Notes: generated by a model not told the origin, from the letters alone. DNA of 64,000 nt from Ktedonobacter racemifer DSM 44963 (GCF_000178855.1 NZ_ADVG01000004.1:1116001-1180000), one strand, 5' to 3'; shown: positions 25,683 through 35,957, counted from the first letter of the stretch. Numbers and translations: made by a program.

Positions 25683-27554
25683 TTAGACGGCTTCGGGCAG
25701 CGTCTCCTTCACATCCGTGTGGCGGAAACCCATCGCGTAGAGCGAGGCATAGGCGCCATCGGCCTTCAACAGCTCATCGTGCGTACCCTGCTCCATGATC
25801 TCGCCCTTCTGCAAGACAATGATCTTGTCCGCGTTCTTGATGGTCGAGAGACGGTGCGCGATGACGAAGGCGGTACGTCCATACAGCAGGCGGCGCAAGC
25901 CCTCCTGCACCAATACCTCTGTGAAGGTATCAATACTGGCCGTGGCCTCGTCGAGCACCAGAATGCGAGGATCGGCCAGCAAGGCGCGCGCGAAGGAGAT
26001 CAACTGGCGCTGGCCCACGCTCAGGTTGCGCCCACGCTCGCGAATGACGGTATCATAGCCATCGGGCATGCCAATGATCAGATCATGCACACCCACGACC
26101 TTCGCGGCCTCCTCCACCTCGGCGTCGCTGGCGTCCAGGCGTCCATAGCGAATGTTCTCGCGAATGGTGCCCGTGAAGAGGAAGGGTTCCTGCAACACAA
26201 TACCGATCTGCCTGCGCAAGGACTGCTGCTTCACCTCGCGAATATCATGTCCGTCAATGAGCAAGGCACCATCCAGTACCTCGTAGAAGCGTGGCAGGAG
26301 GCTGATGATCGTGCTCTTACCCGCACCCGTTGGTCCCACAATGGCGATGGTCTGGCCCGCCTGGGCCGTGAGATTCAGCCCACGCAGCACGGGGTGCTCT
26401 TTTTTGTAGCCAAAGACTACGTTCTTGAACTCAACGTTGCCCACGACCTCTGGCATAACATAGGCATTTTCCCGGTCCTGAATGGAAATTGGTACATCCA
26501 GAATCTGGAAGATACGCTCAGCAGCAACGCCCGAGCGCTGCAACTGGGTATACAACATACTCAGGTCACGAATGGGATCGAAGAAGCGGTTGATGTAGAG
26601 CGTAAAGGCAACCAGTACGCCAACCTGGAGCTGCCCATGCGCGACCAGCCAGCCGCCGTAGACCACCGCCAGGGCCGTCGCCACCGCCGCTACGACCTCA
26701 ACCAGGGGCAGGACAAGCGCCGCTATCTGGCTCGACTCCAGGTTGGTATCCAGGTTGTAACGATTCAATTCATCGAACTCGTCGCGGTTACGATCCTCAC
26801 GCGCCAGGCTCTGGATAACGCGCATGCCGGAGATGTTCTCCTGCAAGGTCGCGTTTACCAGCGAGATGGCAGCACGCGTGCGACGGAAAGAGCGCTGCGC
26901 GTAACGCTGCCAGAAGATGGCGATGATGACCATGATTGGCAGTACGGTAAAGGTCAGCAGGGCCAGGCGTACGCTCAGCGCCAGCATGGTTCCGATAATA
27001 CCCACCAGGGCCACCAGCGAACCCAGCATGGAGAGCAGGCCCGAGCTAAGCATGGATTCCATGACATCGATGTCGCTTTGCAGACGCGACATGACACGCC
27101 CGATCTGCGTGTGGTCATAGAAGCTCAGCGAGAGCCTCTGCAGGTGCTCGAACATGTCGGCACTGATTTTATACAGGATACGCTGGCCGGCCCAGGACAT
27201 GCTCCAGATCTGCCAATACTGCGACTGCCACATCCCCACATTTACGATCAGGAGTACTCCACTGATCCAGGCCAGGCCAACCAGGTCGCCATGACTGATA
27301 TAGCTATCGATTGCTACGCCAATCAGGTAGGGGTTTGCCAGGTTGAAGGCAGTATACAGCAGCACCAGGACACAGCTTAGAATGGTCGCGGTCTTATATT
27401 GACCAACATAGGGACCAAAGCGACCAATCAGCTTCCAATCAAATTTACCCTCGATATCTTCATCCGAACCCGCCAGGCTATTCTCGCTCCAGGTACGGCG
27501 AGCTGAGAGCTTATCATACAAGTCGGACTTGGGTTTACTCTTGCGCAAAATCAC
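25683..27554 (-). CDS. ABC exporter half-transporter, catalytic-site subunit
   Basis: A 623-residue fused membrane and ATPase protein (six spans, about 60-340; nucleotide domain about 380-610). Walker A is GPTGAGKST. Walker B is ILVLDEATASID with the catalytic Glu present. The signature is LSVGQ instead of LSGGQ. Its start overlaps the stop of the partner gene by four bases. In the heterodimer its Walker motifs would pair with the partner's normal LSGGQ to form the one competent site. It belongs to the multidrug/lipid exporter group (BmrCD/TM287-288 type). The substrate is not known. Confidence 0.92.
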   Translation of the reverse strand: MILRKSKPKSDLYDKLSARRTWSENSLAGSDEDIEGKFDWKLIGRFGPYVGQYKTATILSCVLVLLYTAFNLANPYLIGVAIDSYISHGDLVGLAWISGVLLIVNVGMWQSQYWQIWSMSWAGQRILYKISADMFEHLQRLSLSFYDHTQIGRVMSRLQSDIDVMESMLSSGLLSMLGSLVALVGIIGTMLALSVRLALLTFTVLPIMVIIAIFWQRYAQRSFRRTRAAISLVNATLQENISGMRVIQSLAREDRNRDEFDELNRYNLDTNLESSQIAALVLPLVEVVAAVATALAVVYGGWLVAHGQLQVGVLVAFTLYINRFFDPIRDLSMLYTQLQRSGVAAERIFQILDVPISIQDRENAYVMPEVVGNVEFKNVVFGYKKEHPVLRGLNLTAQAGQTIAIVGPTGAGKSTIISLLPRFYEVLDGALLIDGHDIREVKQQSLRRQIGIVLQEPFLFTGTIRENIRYGRLDASDAEVEEAAKVVGVHDLIIGMPDGYDTVIRERGRNLSVGQRQLISFARALLADPRILVLDEATASIDTFTEVLVQEGLRRLLYGRTAFVIAHRLSTIKNADKIIVLQKGEIMEQGTHDELLKADGAYASLYAMGFRHTDVKETLPEAV

Positions 27555-29503
27555 CGCATCGCCTCCCTTTTCTCAACGTTCTCGGCATCCAGGTGAGGAT
27601 ACTGCTCCTCCTCCTCGCACGCCTCTTTCTTCCCTTTAGAGCTCTTGCGCAGGTCCTCGTCCACCTGCTGCGCGAGCAAGCGGGCTTCGAACTCCTCCTG
27701 CTCACGGAGCTGTAGATCATACAGGTGGGCATAGGGGCCATCCTGCGTCACCAGGGTATCGTGCGTGCCGCGCTCGACGATATGCCCATCCTCGATCACC
27801 AGGATCTGGTCGGCATTTTTGACAGTACGCAGGCGCGAGGCCACTACAAAGGAGGTGCGCCCCTTCATGACCGCTTCCAGCGCCTGCTGGATCAGGTACT
27901 CCGTCTCCATATCCACGCTGGAGGTCGAGTCGTCCAGGACCAGGATGCGCGGATTCAGCAAGAGGGTACGAGCGATGGCGATACGCTGCTTCTGGCCGCC
28001 CGAGAGGGTGACACCACGCTCACCAACCCAGGTATCATAGCCATCTGGCAGGCTCAGGATAAATTCATGGATACGCGCCACTTTGGCCGCCGCGATAATC
28101 TGCTCCTCGGTGGCATGCTCTACGCCATAGCCGATGTTATCGCGAATCGTCGCGTTAAAGAGGAAGACATCCTGCAAGACCAGGCCAATATTGCGACGCA
28201 GCGTACTCTGCGTGACCTCGCGTACATCCAGTCCATCAACCGTGATCGCGCCATCGGTGACATCATAGAAACGCGGCAGCAGGTGCAGCAACGTACTCTT
28301 ACCGCTACCCGTCACACCCAGCAGGGCCACAACCTGGCCCGGCTGCGCATCAATATTCACATCTTGGAGAATCTGACGACCACGGGCATAGGAGAAGTCC
28401 ACATGCTCAAAGCGCACATGACCCTCGATATTCTTCAGTTCCTTGGCATTGGGAGCATCGGTCACCGTCGACTTAGTATCCAATACGGAGAAGATGCGCT
28501 CACCGCCCGAGAGACCGCGCATAAACCAGTTCACCATAAAACCAAAGGTACGCACGGGCGTCGCCAGCAAGAGCGCGTACTGCGTCACCGCGACCATCGT
28601 TCCCAGGCTCAGGTGATGTTGAATAACCGCGATACCACCGACCCAGAGCACCAGCACGGTCACGACGTTCAGTACAAACACCAGCAGAGGCTGATTCCAG
28701 GCCATGAAGCGCATGGCCTTCAGGCTATAGTCACGCAGATGCTGATTTTGCTTGTCGAACTTCTCCATTTCGAACTCTTCGCGCGCGAAGGACTTGACCA
28801 CGCGCACACCACTCAGGCTCTCCTGCATGATGGTGCTGAGTTCGCCGTTCTCATTCTGGACGGCCAGCCAGATCGGGCGAATACGGATCGCCACCTGTGA
28901 GGTAAAGATCGCCAGGAAGGGCACGCAGATCAGGGTTACCAGCGCCAGAGCCCAGTCCAGCGAGAAGAGAATCACCGCCACCGTGACAAACGTGACGAGA
29001 GCCAGGGCGGCGCGCATCAAACCAAAAGGGAGGAAGTTACGCACCGCTTCAATATCCACCGTCATACGCGACATCAACTGTCCCGTCTCCGAGTCGTCGT
29101 GATAGGCGAAGCTCAGACCCTGAAGGTGGTCATACATCATGTTACGCAGGTCATACGCGACCTGGTTCGAGACGGCCTGAGAGAGATAGCCCTGTCCATA
29201 TGAGAAGAGACCACGCAATGTGCTGGCCCCTAAAATCGCTACTGCGGCAATGATCAGATCAGTAAGGTTGCCATTCCGCACTCCGACATCGATCACCCAC
29301 TGCAACAACTGTGGCACCACCAGTGAGGCGCCAGTTGCCAATGCGACACATACGAGAGTAGTAATGGACCAGAACCAGTGAGGGCGCAATAAGCCTAGAA
29401 TACGAGTAAAGATACGCCAATTAAACTTAAATGATTCAACATACGATGAGAACACTTTTTGCTTTTTTTCTAATGGCATTGCAAGCAGGTCCTTTCTAGA
29501 CAC
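27551..29503 (-). CDS. ABC exporter half-transporter, degenerate-site subunit
   Basis: A 650-residue partner of the next gene: six spans (about 40-330), nucleotide domain about 375-600 and a charged C-terminal tail (KSSKGKKEACEEEEQ). Walker A is LGVTGSGKST and the signature is LSGGQKQR. Walker B reads ILVLDDSTSSVD, so Asp replaces the catalytic Glu. This is the usual mark of the non-hydrolysing site in heterodimeric exporters. An AGGTCC-like site lies near the start. It is the first gene of the two-gene operon. Confidence 0.92.
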   Translation of the reverse strand: MSRKDLLAMPLEKKQKVFSSYVESFKFNWRIFTRILGLLRPHWFWSITTLVCVALATGASLVVPQLLQWVIDVGVRNGNLTDLIIAAVAILGASTLRGLFSYGQGYLSQAVSNQVAYDLRNMMYDHLQGLSFAYHDDSETGQLMSRMTVDIEAVRNFLPFGLMRAALALVTFVTVAVILFSLDWALALVTLICVPFLAIFTSQVAIRIRPIWLAVQNENGELSTIMQESLSGVRVVKSFAREEFEMEKFDKQNQHLRDYSLKAMRFMAWNQPLLVFVLNVVTVLVLWVGGIAVIQHHLSLGTMVAVTQYALLLATPVRTFGFMVNWFMRGLSGGERIFSVLDTKSTVTDAPNAKELKNIEGHVRFEHVDFSYARGRQILQDVNIDAQPGQVVALLGVTGSGKSTLLHLLPRFYDVTDGAITVDGLDVREVTQSTLRRNIGLVLQDVFLFNATIRDNIGYGVEHATEEQIIAAAKVARIHEFILSLPDGYDTWVGERGVTLSGGQKQRIAIARTLLLNPRILVLDDSTSSVDMETEYLIQQALEAVMKGRTSFVVASRLRTVKNADQILVIEDGHIVERGTHDTLVTQDGPYAHLYDLQLREQEEFEARLLAQQVDEDLRKSSKGKKEACEEEEQYPHLDAENVEKREAMR

Positions 29504-29905
29504 GCCTAACCGCTACGCACATCCATCCCTTCTCTTAAAAGTCTAGCCTGCAATGGCTGACAAGGGGGTGTCAGTCTTTAGATGAGATTTGAGGAGGTAT
29601 AAAAAAGAGCGACATGAGGTTGCGTGCGCCTCATGGCTGCACGCTGGCTTTCGTTGGCTATGCCTGTACAAGCAGAAGCATATAATTCGTGCCTACCAGC
29701 CAACCCATTATCGTACATACACAGCCATTTGTCGCCTATATAAGAAAATTGGTATAGTTCTAAATGAGCATTGTATGGAAGCAATGGACGTAACGGAAAA
29801 GCTTGCTGGCACGTATCTGTTTTGGCGACATCCCTGCTTTATTGCTTTATATTAACGTCAAGAAAGGCGATTGGATACCCAATTCAATCGAGAAACTGGT
29901 CTGTT
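29504..29905. other. Intergenic, divergent promoter region
   Basis: It should hold promoters for the leftward exporter operon and the rightward permease. Open frames here lack ribosome sites. No RNA gene is recognised. Confidence 0.45.
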
Positions 29906-31588
29906 ATGCAGATTCGTGGAGATAGAGTACGTTGGCTCTTCTGGCTGCGTTGGAAAATGTTCTCGCGTATGTTTACCGCCCGCCAGGCCAGGCAGATTAC
30001 CGGCCTGGTGCTCTCCCTTCTCATCATCGTGCCGCTCTCACTAGGCATTGCTATTGCAACATACCTCGCGTATCGCTTCTTGCCAGCGCCAGCCAATGCT
30101 GAAGTCCTAACCCTTGTCTTAAGCGGCTTATTCATTTTGTGGCTAACATTACCACTTTTCGAGTATAACGTCAATGAAGGGCTGAATGTCGCTAAATTAG
30201 TCCTATTTCCGCTTAGTCGCGAAGAATTAATGCTCAGCCTGTTGCTCTCAACCTTGTTTGATGTTCCCACTCTGGGTATGCTCCTGCTTTGCCTCGCGGT
30301 CATCATTGGCTGGGCCAGCTCGCCTCTCGTGGTCCTTATGTCGAGCGTGACCATGCTTATCTTCTTCGCCCAGCTTATCGGGTGTAGTCAGCTTGTACTG
30401 GCCCTCCTGGGGCGCGTAATGCAGAGCCGTCGCTTCCGCGACGTCAGCATCCTGCTGATTGGCCTCTTCTCCTCCTCGTGCTATCTCATCCAGCAACTGG
30501 TCTTTCGCGGCCTGGGCGCACGCCAACTGGTTCACGCCCTCTATGACCAGGCCTTCTCGCGTTACCTGCAATGGCTGCCACCTGGCATGGCGGCCCAGGT
30601 GATCTTACAGGCCACACGTGGTAACTGGCTTTTGAGCTTTGCCTGGCTGCTTCCGCTGCTAGCATTCACCCTGCTCGTCCTCTATCTCTGGCAGATTGTC
30701 GTCGAACGCGCACTTACCGCTACCGAGGGCGCTGGAGGCATCCGTGTACGCCGCGCACATGCTAGCCAGCGTAACCTCGCCACCGCCACTCCCACGACGC
30801 GCTCACGCCTGACGCACTGGCTGCCGGAGCAGACCAGGGCCATTGCACTCAAGGACTTGAAGTACTACCGACGCGATCCCATGCTCCTGCGCCTCATCCT
30901 TCAATCCCTGATCTCGATGGTGGTGCTAATCGTGATTACGCTTTTTAGTCCCACGCGCTTTGGCGATGGCCTGCAATCCTCCTGGGCCGTGCTGGCCGTT
31001 CCCTTTTACGCGCTCTTCTTCGTCACTAGCTTTTCGCATAACGCGCTTGGCCTTGAGCGCCAGAGCCTGGCCCTGCTCTTTATCTTTCCTATCAAACCTC
31101 AGCAACTGCTCTTTGGCAAGAACCTGATTGCCTTTGTGCTAGGCACCCTCAACCTGCTCATAGTAATCTTGCTGGGAGCGTATGTCGCGCACAGTTGGGA
31201 GTATGTGCTGCCTGCGCTGACTATTGGGCTAGCTGGTCTGGGGATTGTTCTGGGCTGTGGCAACCTCTCTTCCGTCTATTTTCCCAGCCGTATGCCCCAG
31301 GAGCAACAAGGCTACCAGGCCAGCGCCACCACGACCTCGCAAGAGAATGGCTGCCTGCGCCTGATTCAGACCTCGGCCCTCTTCTTGCTGATGCTGGTGC
31401 TCCTGGCACCGGTGGCCGCCGCCCTCCTCCTGCCCGCCTTCTTCCATATACTCTGGCTCTGGAGCCTCTCTATTCCGGCCTCCCTCGTCTACGGCTGGCT
31501 GCTCTACTTTATAACCACCCACCTGGCCGCCCAACGCATGCTCCAGAAAGCCCCCGAAATCCTCCGCATCACCACCGCCCGCGAGTAA
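29906..31588 (+). CDS. ABC-2 type transporter permease, no ATPase alongside
   Basis: A 560-residue membrane protein with about 12 spans in two clusters (about 25-230 and 315-540). A cytoplasmic loop contains RAIALKDLKYYRRDP, a sequence style typical of large ABC-2 permeases. ATG 29906 is chosen because upstream codons lie in intergenic sequence. Permeases of this type are normally coded next to their ATPase. None is in either neighbouring position, so the ATPase must be elsewhere. Confidence 0.7.
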   Translation: MQIRGDRVRWLFWLRWKMFSRMFTARQARQITGLVLSLLIIVPLSLGIAIATYLAYRFLPAPANAEVLTLVLSGLFILWLTLPLFEYNVNEGLNVAKLVLFPLSREELMLSLLLSTLFDVPTLGMLLLCLAVIIGWASSPLVVLMSSVTMLIFFAQLIGCSQLVLALLGRVMQSRRFRDVSILLIGLFSSSCYLIQQLVFRGLGARQLVHALYDQAFSRYLQWLPPGMAAQVILQATRGNWLLSFAWLLPLLAFTLLVLYLWQIVVERALTATEGAGGIRVRRAHASQRNLATATPTTRSRLTHWLPEQTRAIALKDLKYYRRDPMLLRLILQSLISMVVLIVITLFSPTRFGDGLQSSWAVLAVPFYALFFVTSFSHNALGLERQSLALLFIFPIKPQQLLFGKNLIAFVLGTLNLLIVILLGAYVAHSWEYVLPALTIGLAGLGIVLGCGNLSSVYFPSRMPQEQQGYQASATTTSQENGCLRLIQTSALFLLMLVLLAPVAAALLLPAFFHILWLWSLSIPASLVYGWLLYFITTHLAAQRMLQKAPEILRITTARE

Positions 31589-31682
31589 AAAAATATGTGT
31601 GCTGTGCGCAAACGGGGTCCAGGAGCAGGGCCTCTGGCGGGGTTTGGGGTATCCCCAAATTCTTCCTTTTCTTACCGCCGCA

Positions 31683-31718
31683 GGCGCAAAAAGTTTTGCC
31701 ATACAAAACTTTTGCGCC
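31683..31718. terminator. Near-perfect 15-bp hairpin
   Basis: GGCGCAAAAAGTTTTG at 31683 pairs with CAAAACTTTTGCGCC ending at 31718, with one A bulged. It is downstream of the permease and just ahead of the WYL regulator start. Confidence 0.65.
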
Positions 31719-31763
31719 CACAATACCTTGCCTTTTGGCACAGCTTCATGCCACAATACAACT

Positions 31764-32768
31764 ATGCAAAAAACCGAGCGTCTCGTGGCTATTACACTGC
31801 TCCTGCAAGCACGTGGAAAAATGACAGCCAGGAGACTGGCCGAGATTCTAGGGACATCCACACGCACCATCTACCGGGATATAACCTCGCTCTCACTGGC
31901 TCATGTACCAATCTCAATGGACTACGGCCCCGGCGGCGGCTACTATCTACCGGCGAACTATCAATTCGATTCGACCGTCTTCACACGTGAAGAGGCGGTC
32001 TCGCTTATTTTAAGCACAGACATCGCGGGCAACTATAGTCTCTTCGCGGGGGACGACGGACTACAGCGCGCGCTCATCAAACTTGAGGCCACGCTGCCGG
32101 AGGAGTATCGCGACAACGTACGTGCCGCGCGTGAGCGTATCTTCTTTGATACCACCGCCTGGCGCTATGGGAAGACACAGCACACAACCTATCTGGAACG
32201 CATTCGTTCCGCTGTGCTAGAGGCCTACCAGGTTGAGATTCTCTATCCCTGCGTCTCGTGCGTTGATAAGCCTGGCATCAAATGGCGTCGGCTTGATCCC
32301 ATCGGCCTGGTCTTCAAGGGCCTGTCGCTTAAACATATTCGTACCGGCATCTGGTATCTCGTCGCGTATTGCCACACCTGTAGTGCGTACCAGACCTTCC
32401 GCGTAGCCAATATCGAGAATATGCGTGTCCTGAATGAGGCCACGTATACTCACCATAACTTCGATCTGCAAAGCTACTGGGAAGAGGAGCATACCACTAT
32501 CGATGCCATACAGGCCCCCATCGATGTCATTCTGCACATCGACGCCCAGGGCCGCCACAAGCTTGAGGGACGCTATACCATTCTGGACTCCCGCCATGAC
32601 GGCAGCATCGTTGTGGAGGTCAAAATGAACTCTATCGAGAGCGCGGTCCCCTACGTACTCGCCTTTGGCACCCAGGCACTTGTGCTTGAACCCCGCGAGC
32701 TACGTGACGCAATCGAGGTCGCCGCACGCCAGATCGCCGAGAAATACCTTGCGCAAACAGTAGAATAA
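31764..32768 (+). CDS. WYL-domain transcriptional regulator (YafY-like)
   Basis: A 334-residue protein. The N-terminal HTH_11 (TERLVAITLLLQARGKMTARRLAEILGTSTRTIYRDI) is followed by a beta-rich WYL region (about 140-240; KWRRLDPIGLVFKGLSLKHIRTGIWYLVAYC) and the C-terminal WCX extension. WYL domains bind nucleic acid or nucleotide ligands, and these regulators often respond to DNA damage or control defence genes. ATG 31764 is chosen by domain start; the ribosome site is weak. Confidence 0.88.
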   Translation: MQKTERLVAITLLLQARGKMTARRLAEILGTSTRTIYRDITSLSLAHVPISMDYGPGGGYYLPANYQFDSTVFTREEAVSLILSTDIAGNYSLFAGDDGLQRALIKLEATLPEEYRDNVRAARERIFFDTTAWRYGKTQHTTYLERIRSAVLEAYQVEILYPCVSCVDKPGIKWRRLDPIGLVFKGLSLKHIRTGIWYLVAYCHTCSAYQTFRVANIENMRVLNEATYTHHNFDLQSYWEEEHTTIDAIQAPIDVILHIDAQGRHKLEGRYTILDSRHDGSIVVEVKMNSIESAVPYVLAFGTQALVLEPRELRDAIEVAARQIAEKYLAQTVE

Positions 32769-32984
32769 GGCTCTGCCACAATTTGCATCTCTGCATCGCT
32801 CCAAACTCGTTGTTTGAAGCCTTGAGCGACACACGAGAGAGCGATGGGGCATATGCCCCATGTTTTCTCCCGTATGCTCAACTATACTACCCTCTGTAGA
32901 CAGATGAGAGGCGTTTTTCAACCGCCCACCTCTGGAGAACAATAACAGAAAATTATAAATTCTTGTTAAGAGGGGAACAAACGT

Positions 32985-33575
32985 ATGGACAATGCATATT
33001 CTGCGCAGAGACGTCTGGGGATCAGCCCCTGGTCGTGGGGAGTTGGCATCATAGTACTTTTCGTGACCTTCTTCTTTCCTCCTCCCCTGCCTGTAGCGAC
33101 TGGTTCGTGGGGGTCTTTCAATTACATACTCAGCGGTGGGGGATCTTTCTGGCAAGCGCTCCACTCCATGTCTATCCCTCCACATTTTTTGCGATATTAT
33201 CTGACACACTACTTGTGGAATATATTCTCCAACGATCTTTTGCCAATTTGCGGCTTCCCACTCATTTGGAGCATTGTCTCAGTCGGCATGTGGCAGAGCA
33301 TCGTCAGCCGTGGGCAGCGACCCACCGCCAGAAAGGGTATGCTGGCGTTGTTTCTGGCTGATGTGATAGCCTGGCTAATCGGCGTGGTCGTGATTGGGTT
33401 GATCATATGGATGATCTCACCCAAGCAGATTGTTCCTGATTCACCTGTGATTCTCCCTACCCTTATAACTGAGATAATTATAACGATCCAGGCAGTTCTC
33501 TATCTGCCATTTGTGTTGCTGGCTGGGGCCCTTATAGCAAAGCTTCAGGCACGCACTGTGCCAGCCACACAATAA
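32985..33575 (+). CDS. Hypothetical membrane protein
   Basis: A 196-residue protein with about four hydrophobic segments (residues 17-37, 85-105, 120-145, 160-185) and an external loop rich in aromatic residues. AGAGGGGA precedes ATG 32985. No family is recognised. It converges with the glycosyltransferase gene, only 12 bp away. Confidence 0.7.
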   Translation: MDNAYSAQRRLGISPWSWGVGIIVLFVTFFFPPPLPVATGSWGSFNYILSGGGSFWQALHSMSIPPHFLRYYLTHYLWNIFSNDLLPICGFPLIWSIVSVGMWQSIVSRGQRPTARKGMLALFLADVIAWLIGVVVIGLIIWMISPKQIVPDSPVILPTLITEIIITIQAVLYLPFVLLAGALIAKLQARTVPATQ

Positions 33576-33587
33576 CCAGAGCCGCTT

Positions 33588-34802
33588 TTATTCCTCGGCC
33601 CCGTGATAGGTGCGCCCGCGCCACTGCACGCCTTTGCGCGAGAGCACAAGCCAGGCTGAGCGAGCCAGGATACCCTCGAAGACTGCCGCGCCCAACGGAT
33701 GGGTCAGGGCCTGCCAGCGCGGTAAGCCTAGCATCCGATTGAGCCAGAGACGGTACGAGAGCAGCCCCCATAGCTCCAGGACTGTCGCCCGCGTAATGTC
33801 CCTCTTGCTCAGACCGTTGATCCGTACAAGTAAGAGTAGCGGCAGCAAGAAAGGCACAATGCAGATGTTAAAGAGGCCTACAAGCTGTGCTAATAAGAAG
33901 GGTAAACCGCCACGATTGCCGAGATAGGCGTTCTTGAGCCAGCCGCGCCAGATCTCGCCAAAGTTGCGGTACATACGCACAAAGACCAGTCCGCGCCCAT
34001 CTAGAAAGCTTGTGCGGTAACCCTGGGCTTTGACGGTACGCGCAAGGTCAAGGTCATCGAGTACAGTCGCCCGTAAGCGCGGCGCGGCATAGCCGCCAAT
34101 GTGCTCATAGACCTCGCGGCGAATGAGCATAAACTGACCGGCAGCGATAGCCAGCGAGTTGTTGGGATCATTGACCTGTCGCGGCGGATAGAGCATGCTA
34201 ATACCCATATAGGCGATAGGAATCAGCACCCTTTCCCAGAAGGTAGGCAGCTCCTGCTCCGCGCCCATGCTAAAGAGATCCGCACCCTCCTCCTGAGCCC
34301 GCGCAAAGGCAGAACGCAGCGCCTGTGGCGCGTGACAGGTATCAGCATCGGAGAAGACCAGCCACGCGCCACGCGCAGCCAGCGCTCCCTGATGCATCGC
34401 GTGTGGCTTCCCCGCCCAACCCGTGGGGAGTTCCTTTACCTCAACCACGCGTAGTAAATTGCCGTGTGGGTGCTGCCGCTGCATAGTTTGCAGAATCTCG
34501 CTCGTCCTGTCCTGTGAGTCATCGTTGACAACAATGACCTCGAAATCGCCATAATCCTGCCCCAGCAGGGACTCCACACAGCGCTGGATATTATGCTCCT
34601 CGTCGCGCGCCGGGACAATGATGGAGACCAGCGGAAGATCGCTCACAAGCGGGCGCGCAGCAACCGAGAGACTCTCCACCCGGTCGCTCTCGCGCGGCCT
34701 TGTGCGCCACCAGTTAATCATATAAAAGCCCGCTACCGCTATGGCATGACTCCATAACAACAGGCGCGGCCAGGATTGCTTCCAGAAAGAGATTTTTCGC
34801 AT
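33588..34802 (-). CDS. Family 2 glycosyltransferase (HpnB/CrtQ-like)
   Basis: A 404-residue membrane-associated GT-A enzyme. It has one N-terminal hydrophobic segment, then VSIIVPARDEEHNIQRCVESLL (nucleotide-sugar binding), VVNDDSQDRT, the metal-binding SDADTCH, and the acceptor-site LDDLDLARTVK. Two or three hydrophobic segments follow (FNICIVPFLLPLLLLVRI). The layout resembles glycosyltransferases of hopanoid and carotenoid pathways; the acceptor cannot be told. It is transcribed alone. Confidence 0.85.
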   Translation of the reverse strand: MRKISFWKQSWPRLLLWSHAIAVAGFYMINWWRTRPRESDRVESLSVAARPLVSDLPLVSIIVPARDEEHNIQRCVESLLGQDYGDFEVIVVNDDSQDRTSEILQTMQRQHPHGNLLRVVEVKELPTGWAGKPHAMHQGALAARGAWLVFSDADTCHAPQALRSAFARAQEEGADLFSMGAEQELPTFWERVLIPIAYMGISMLYPPRQVNDPNNSLAIAAGQFMLIRREVYEHIGGYAAPRLRATVLDDLDLARTVKAQGYRTSFLDGRGLVFVRMYRNFGEIWRGWLKNAYLGNRGGLPFLLAQLVGLFNICIVPFLLPLLLLVRINGLSKRDITRATVLELWGLLSYRLWLNRMLGLPRWQALTHPLGAAVFEGILARSAWLVLSRKGVQWRGRTYHGAEE

Positions 34803-34853
34803 ACCCTTGATTGATTGCTTTCTATATAATTTCTTTAACCAGATTGTATCCTA

Positions 34854-34938
34854 CCGACGCTGCTAAAGCACGCGTCTACATATCATGGGACGAAGCAATC
34901 GCGCCATGATATGTAGACGCGTGCTTTAGCAGCGTCGG
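34854..34938. repeat. 35-bp perfect inverted repeat, 15-nt loop (repeat family A)
   Basis: The arms are 34854-34888 and 34904-34938. The stem core GCTGCTAAAGCACGCGTC, continuing TACATAT, recurs as an imperfect copy at 61283-61348. It lies upstream of both flanking genes (leftward glycosyltransferase, rightward sensor), so it is not a terminator for either. It is probably a dispersed palindromic element. Confidence 0.85.
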
Positions 34939-35097
34939 GCAACACAACTCAGACGTCAATGCCTGACAAACTGGCCTCCTGCACACACGCACCTTGAGAG
35001 AAGCACTCAGAACATAGCCAGCCGCACGGGAAGGCGCTATGCTTGTTATGGCAAGAAATAGGAGCGAACCTGAACGTGCTTCAAGGAGGGAATCTCG

Positions 35098-35685
35098 ATG
35101 CTCAAAACTATCCTGAAATATTGGCTGCTAACTGCTATTATTATCTCTGGCCTCTTTGTCATCATGTACGGTCTGGCTCAACAGGTCGAGCGCCTTGGCG
35201 CGGATGATCCGCAGATCCAGATGGCCGAGGATGCAGCGACACGCCTGGCAAATGGAGCCTCTCCACAACAGGTGGTGCCTACGGAGAAGGTCGATATCGC
35301 TACTAGCCTGGCACCCTACCTTATCGTCTTTGATCGCGACGGCAAGCCCCTTGCCTCCTCCGCGGAACTCAATGGCGGGACGCCTACTATTCCCTCAGGC
35401 ATATTTGAGAGTGTAAAGCAGCAGGGAGAGGATCGTATCTCCTGGCAGCCACAAGCCGGTGTCCGCAGCGCCATCGTCGTCACCCAGATAAAAGGGGGAG
35501 CGGGCTTCGTGCTGGCTGGTCGCTCCCTGCGCGAAGTAGAGAAGCGCGAGAACGGTCTTGAAGAAATCGCCCTTCTTGGCTGGGGCGGTCTCCTGCTTGT
35601 GACGCTTCTCGCGCTGTTTCTCCTCTTCTGGCGGCGTCCCCTGAAGGGCGCGACACCTGTTGCCACGCCTCAAGCTCAAAACTAA
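35098..35685 (+). CDS. Two-span membrane protein with extracytoplasmic sensor-like domain
   Basis: A 195-residue protein. A first hydrophobic span (residues 9-26) and a last (160-177) enclose about 130 residues with a PAS/Cache-like text (YLIVFDRDGKPLASSAELNG...GRSLREVEKRE). A short cytoplasmic tail follows. It is built like the input half of a chemoreceptor or kinase but lacks any output domain. AAGGAGGGA stands before the ATG. It precedes a soluble PAS kinase by 270 bp on the same strand and could feed it a signal; that link is inferred. Confidence 0.75.
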   Translation: MLKTILKYWLLTAIIISGLFVIMYGLAQQVERLGADDPQIQMAEDAATRLANGASPQQVVPTEKVDIATSLAPYLIVFDRDGKPLASSAELNGGTPTIPSGIFESVKQQGEDRISWQPQAGVRSAIVVTQIKGGAGFVLAGRSLREVEKRENGLEEIALLGWGGLLLVTLLALFLLFWRRPLKGATPVATPQAQN

Positions 35686-35957
35686 AAAACCTGAACATAT
35701 GTACTGTTTCTTGCCAAAACCACTCACCTTCTGCTAGCATAGTCATACACATTCATAACCCAAAGTAAGGTTCTTTCCCCAGCCTCATCTATTTACGCTT
35801 CCCTTACGTGTTAATAAATATGTGTCCCAGACACCGCCTATAAGAAAATCCTATCAGGCCATTTCCCATCTTTTTCAGCACCAGCCGTCTACGAAGACGC
35901 CAGAGTGCCCATCTCATCCTTATAGAAAACATAGGGAAAGGGAGAATAAATCGACGC

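Noticed and set aside
25434..27380. A 648-codon rightward open frame opposite the ABC exporter gene
   Set aside because: Shadow of the exporter reading frame: composition rich in His, Gln and Arg, and no protein character.
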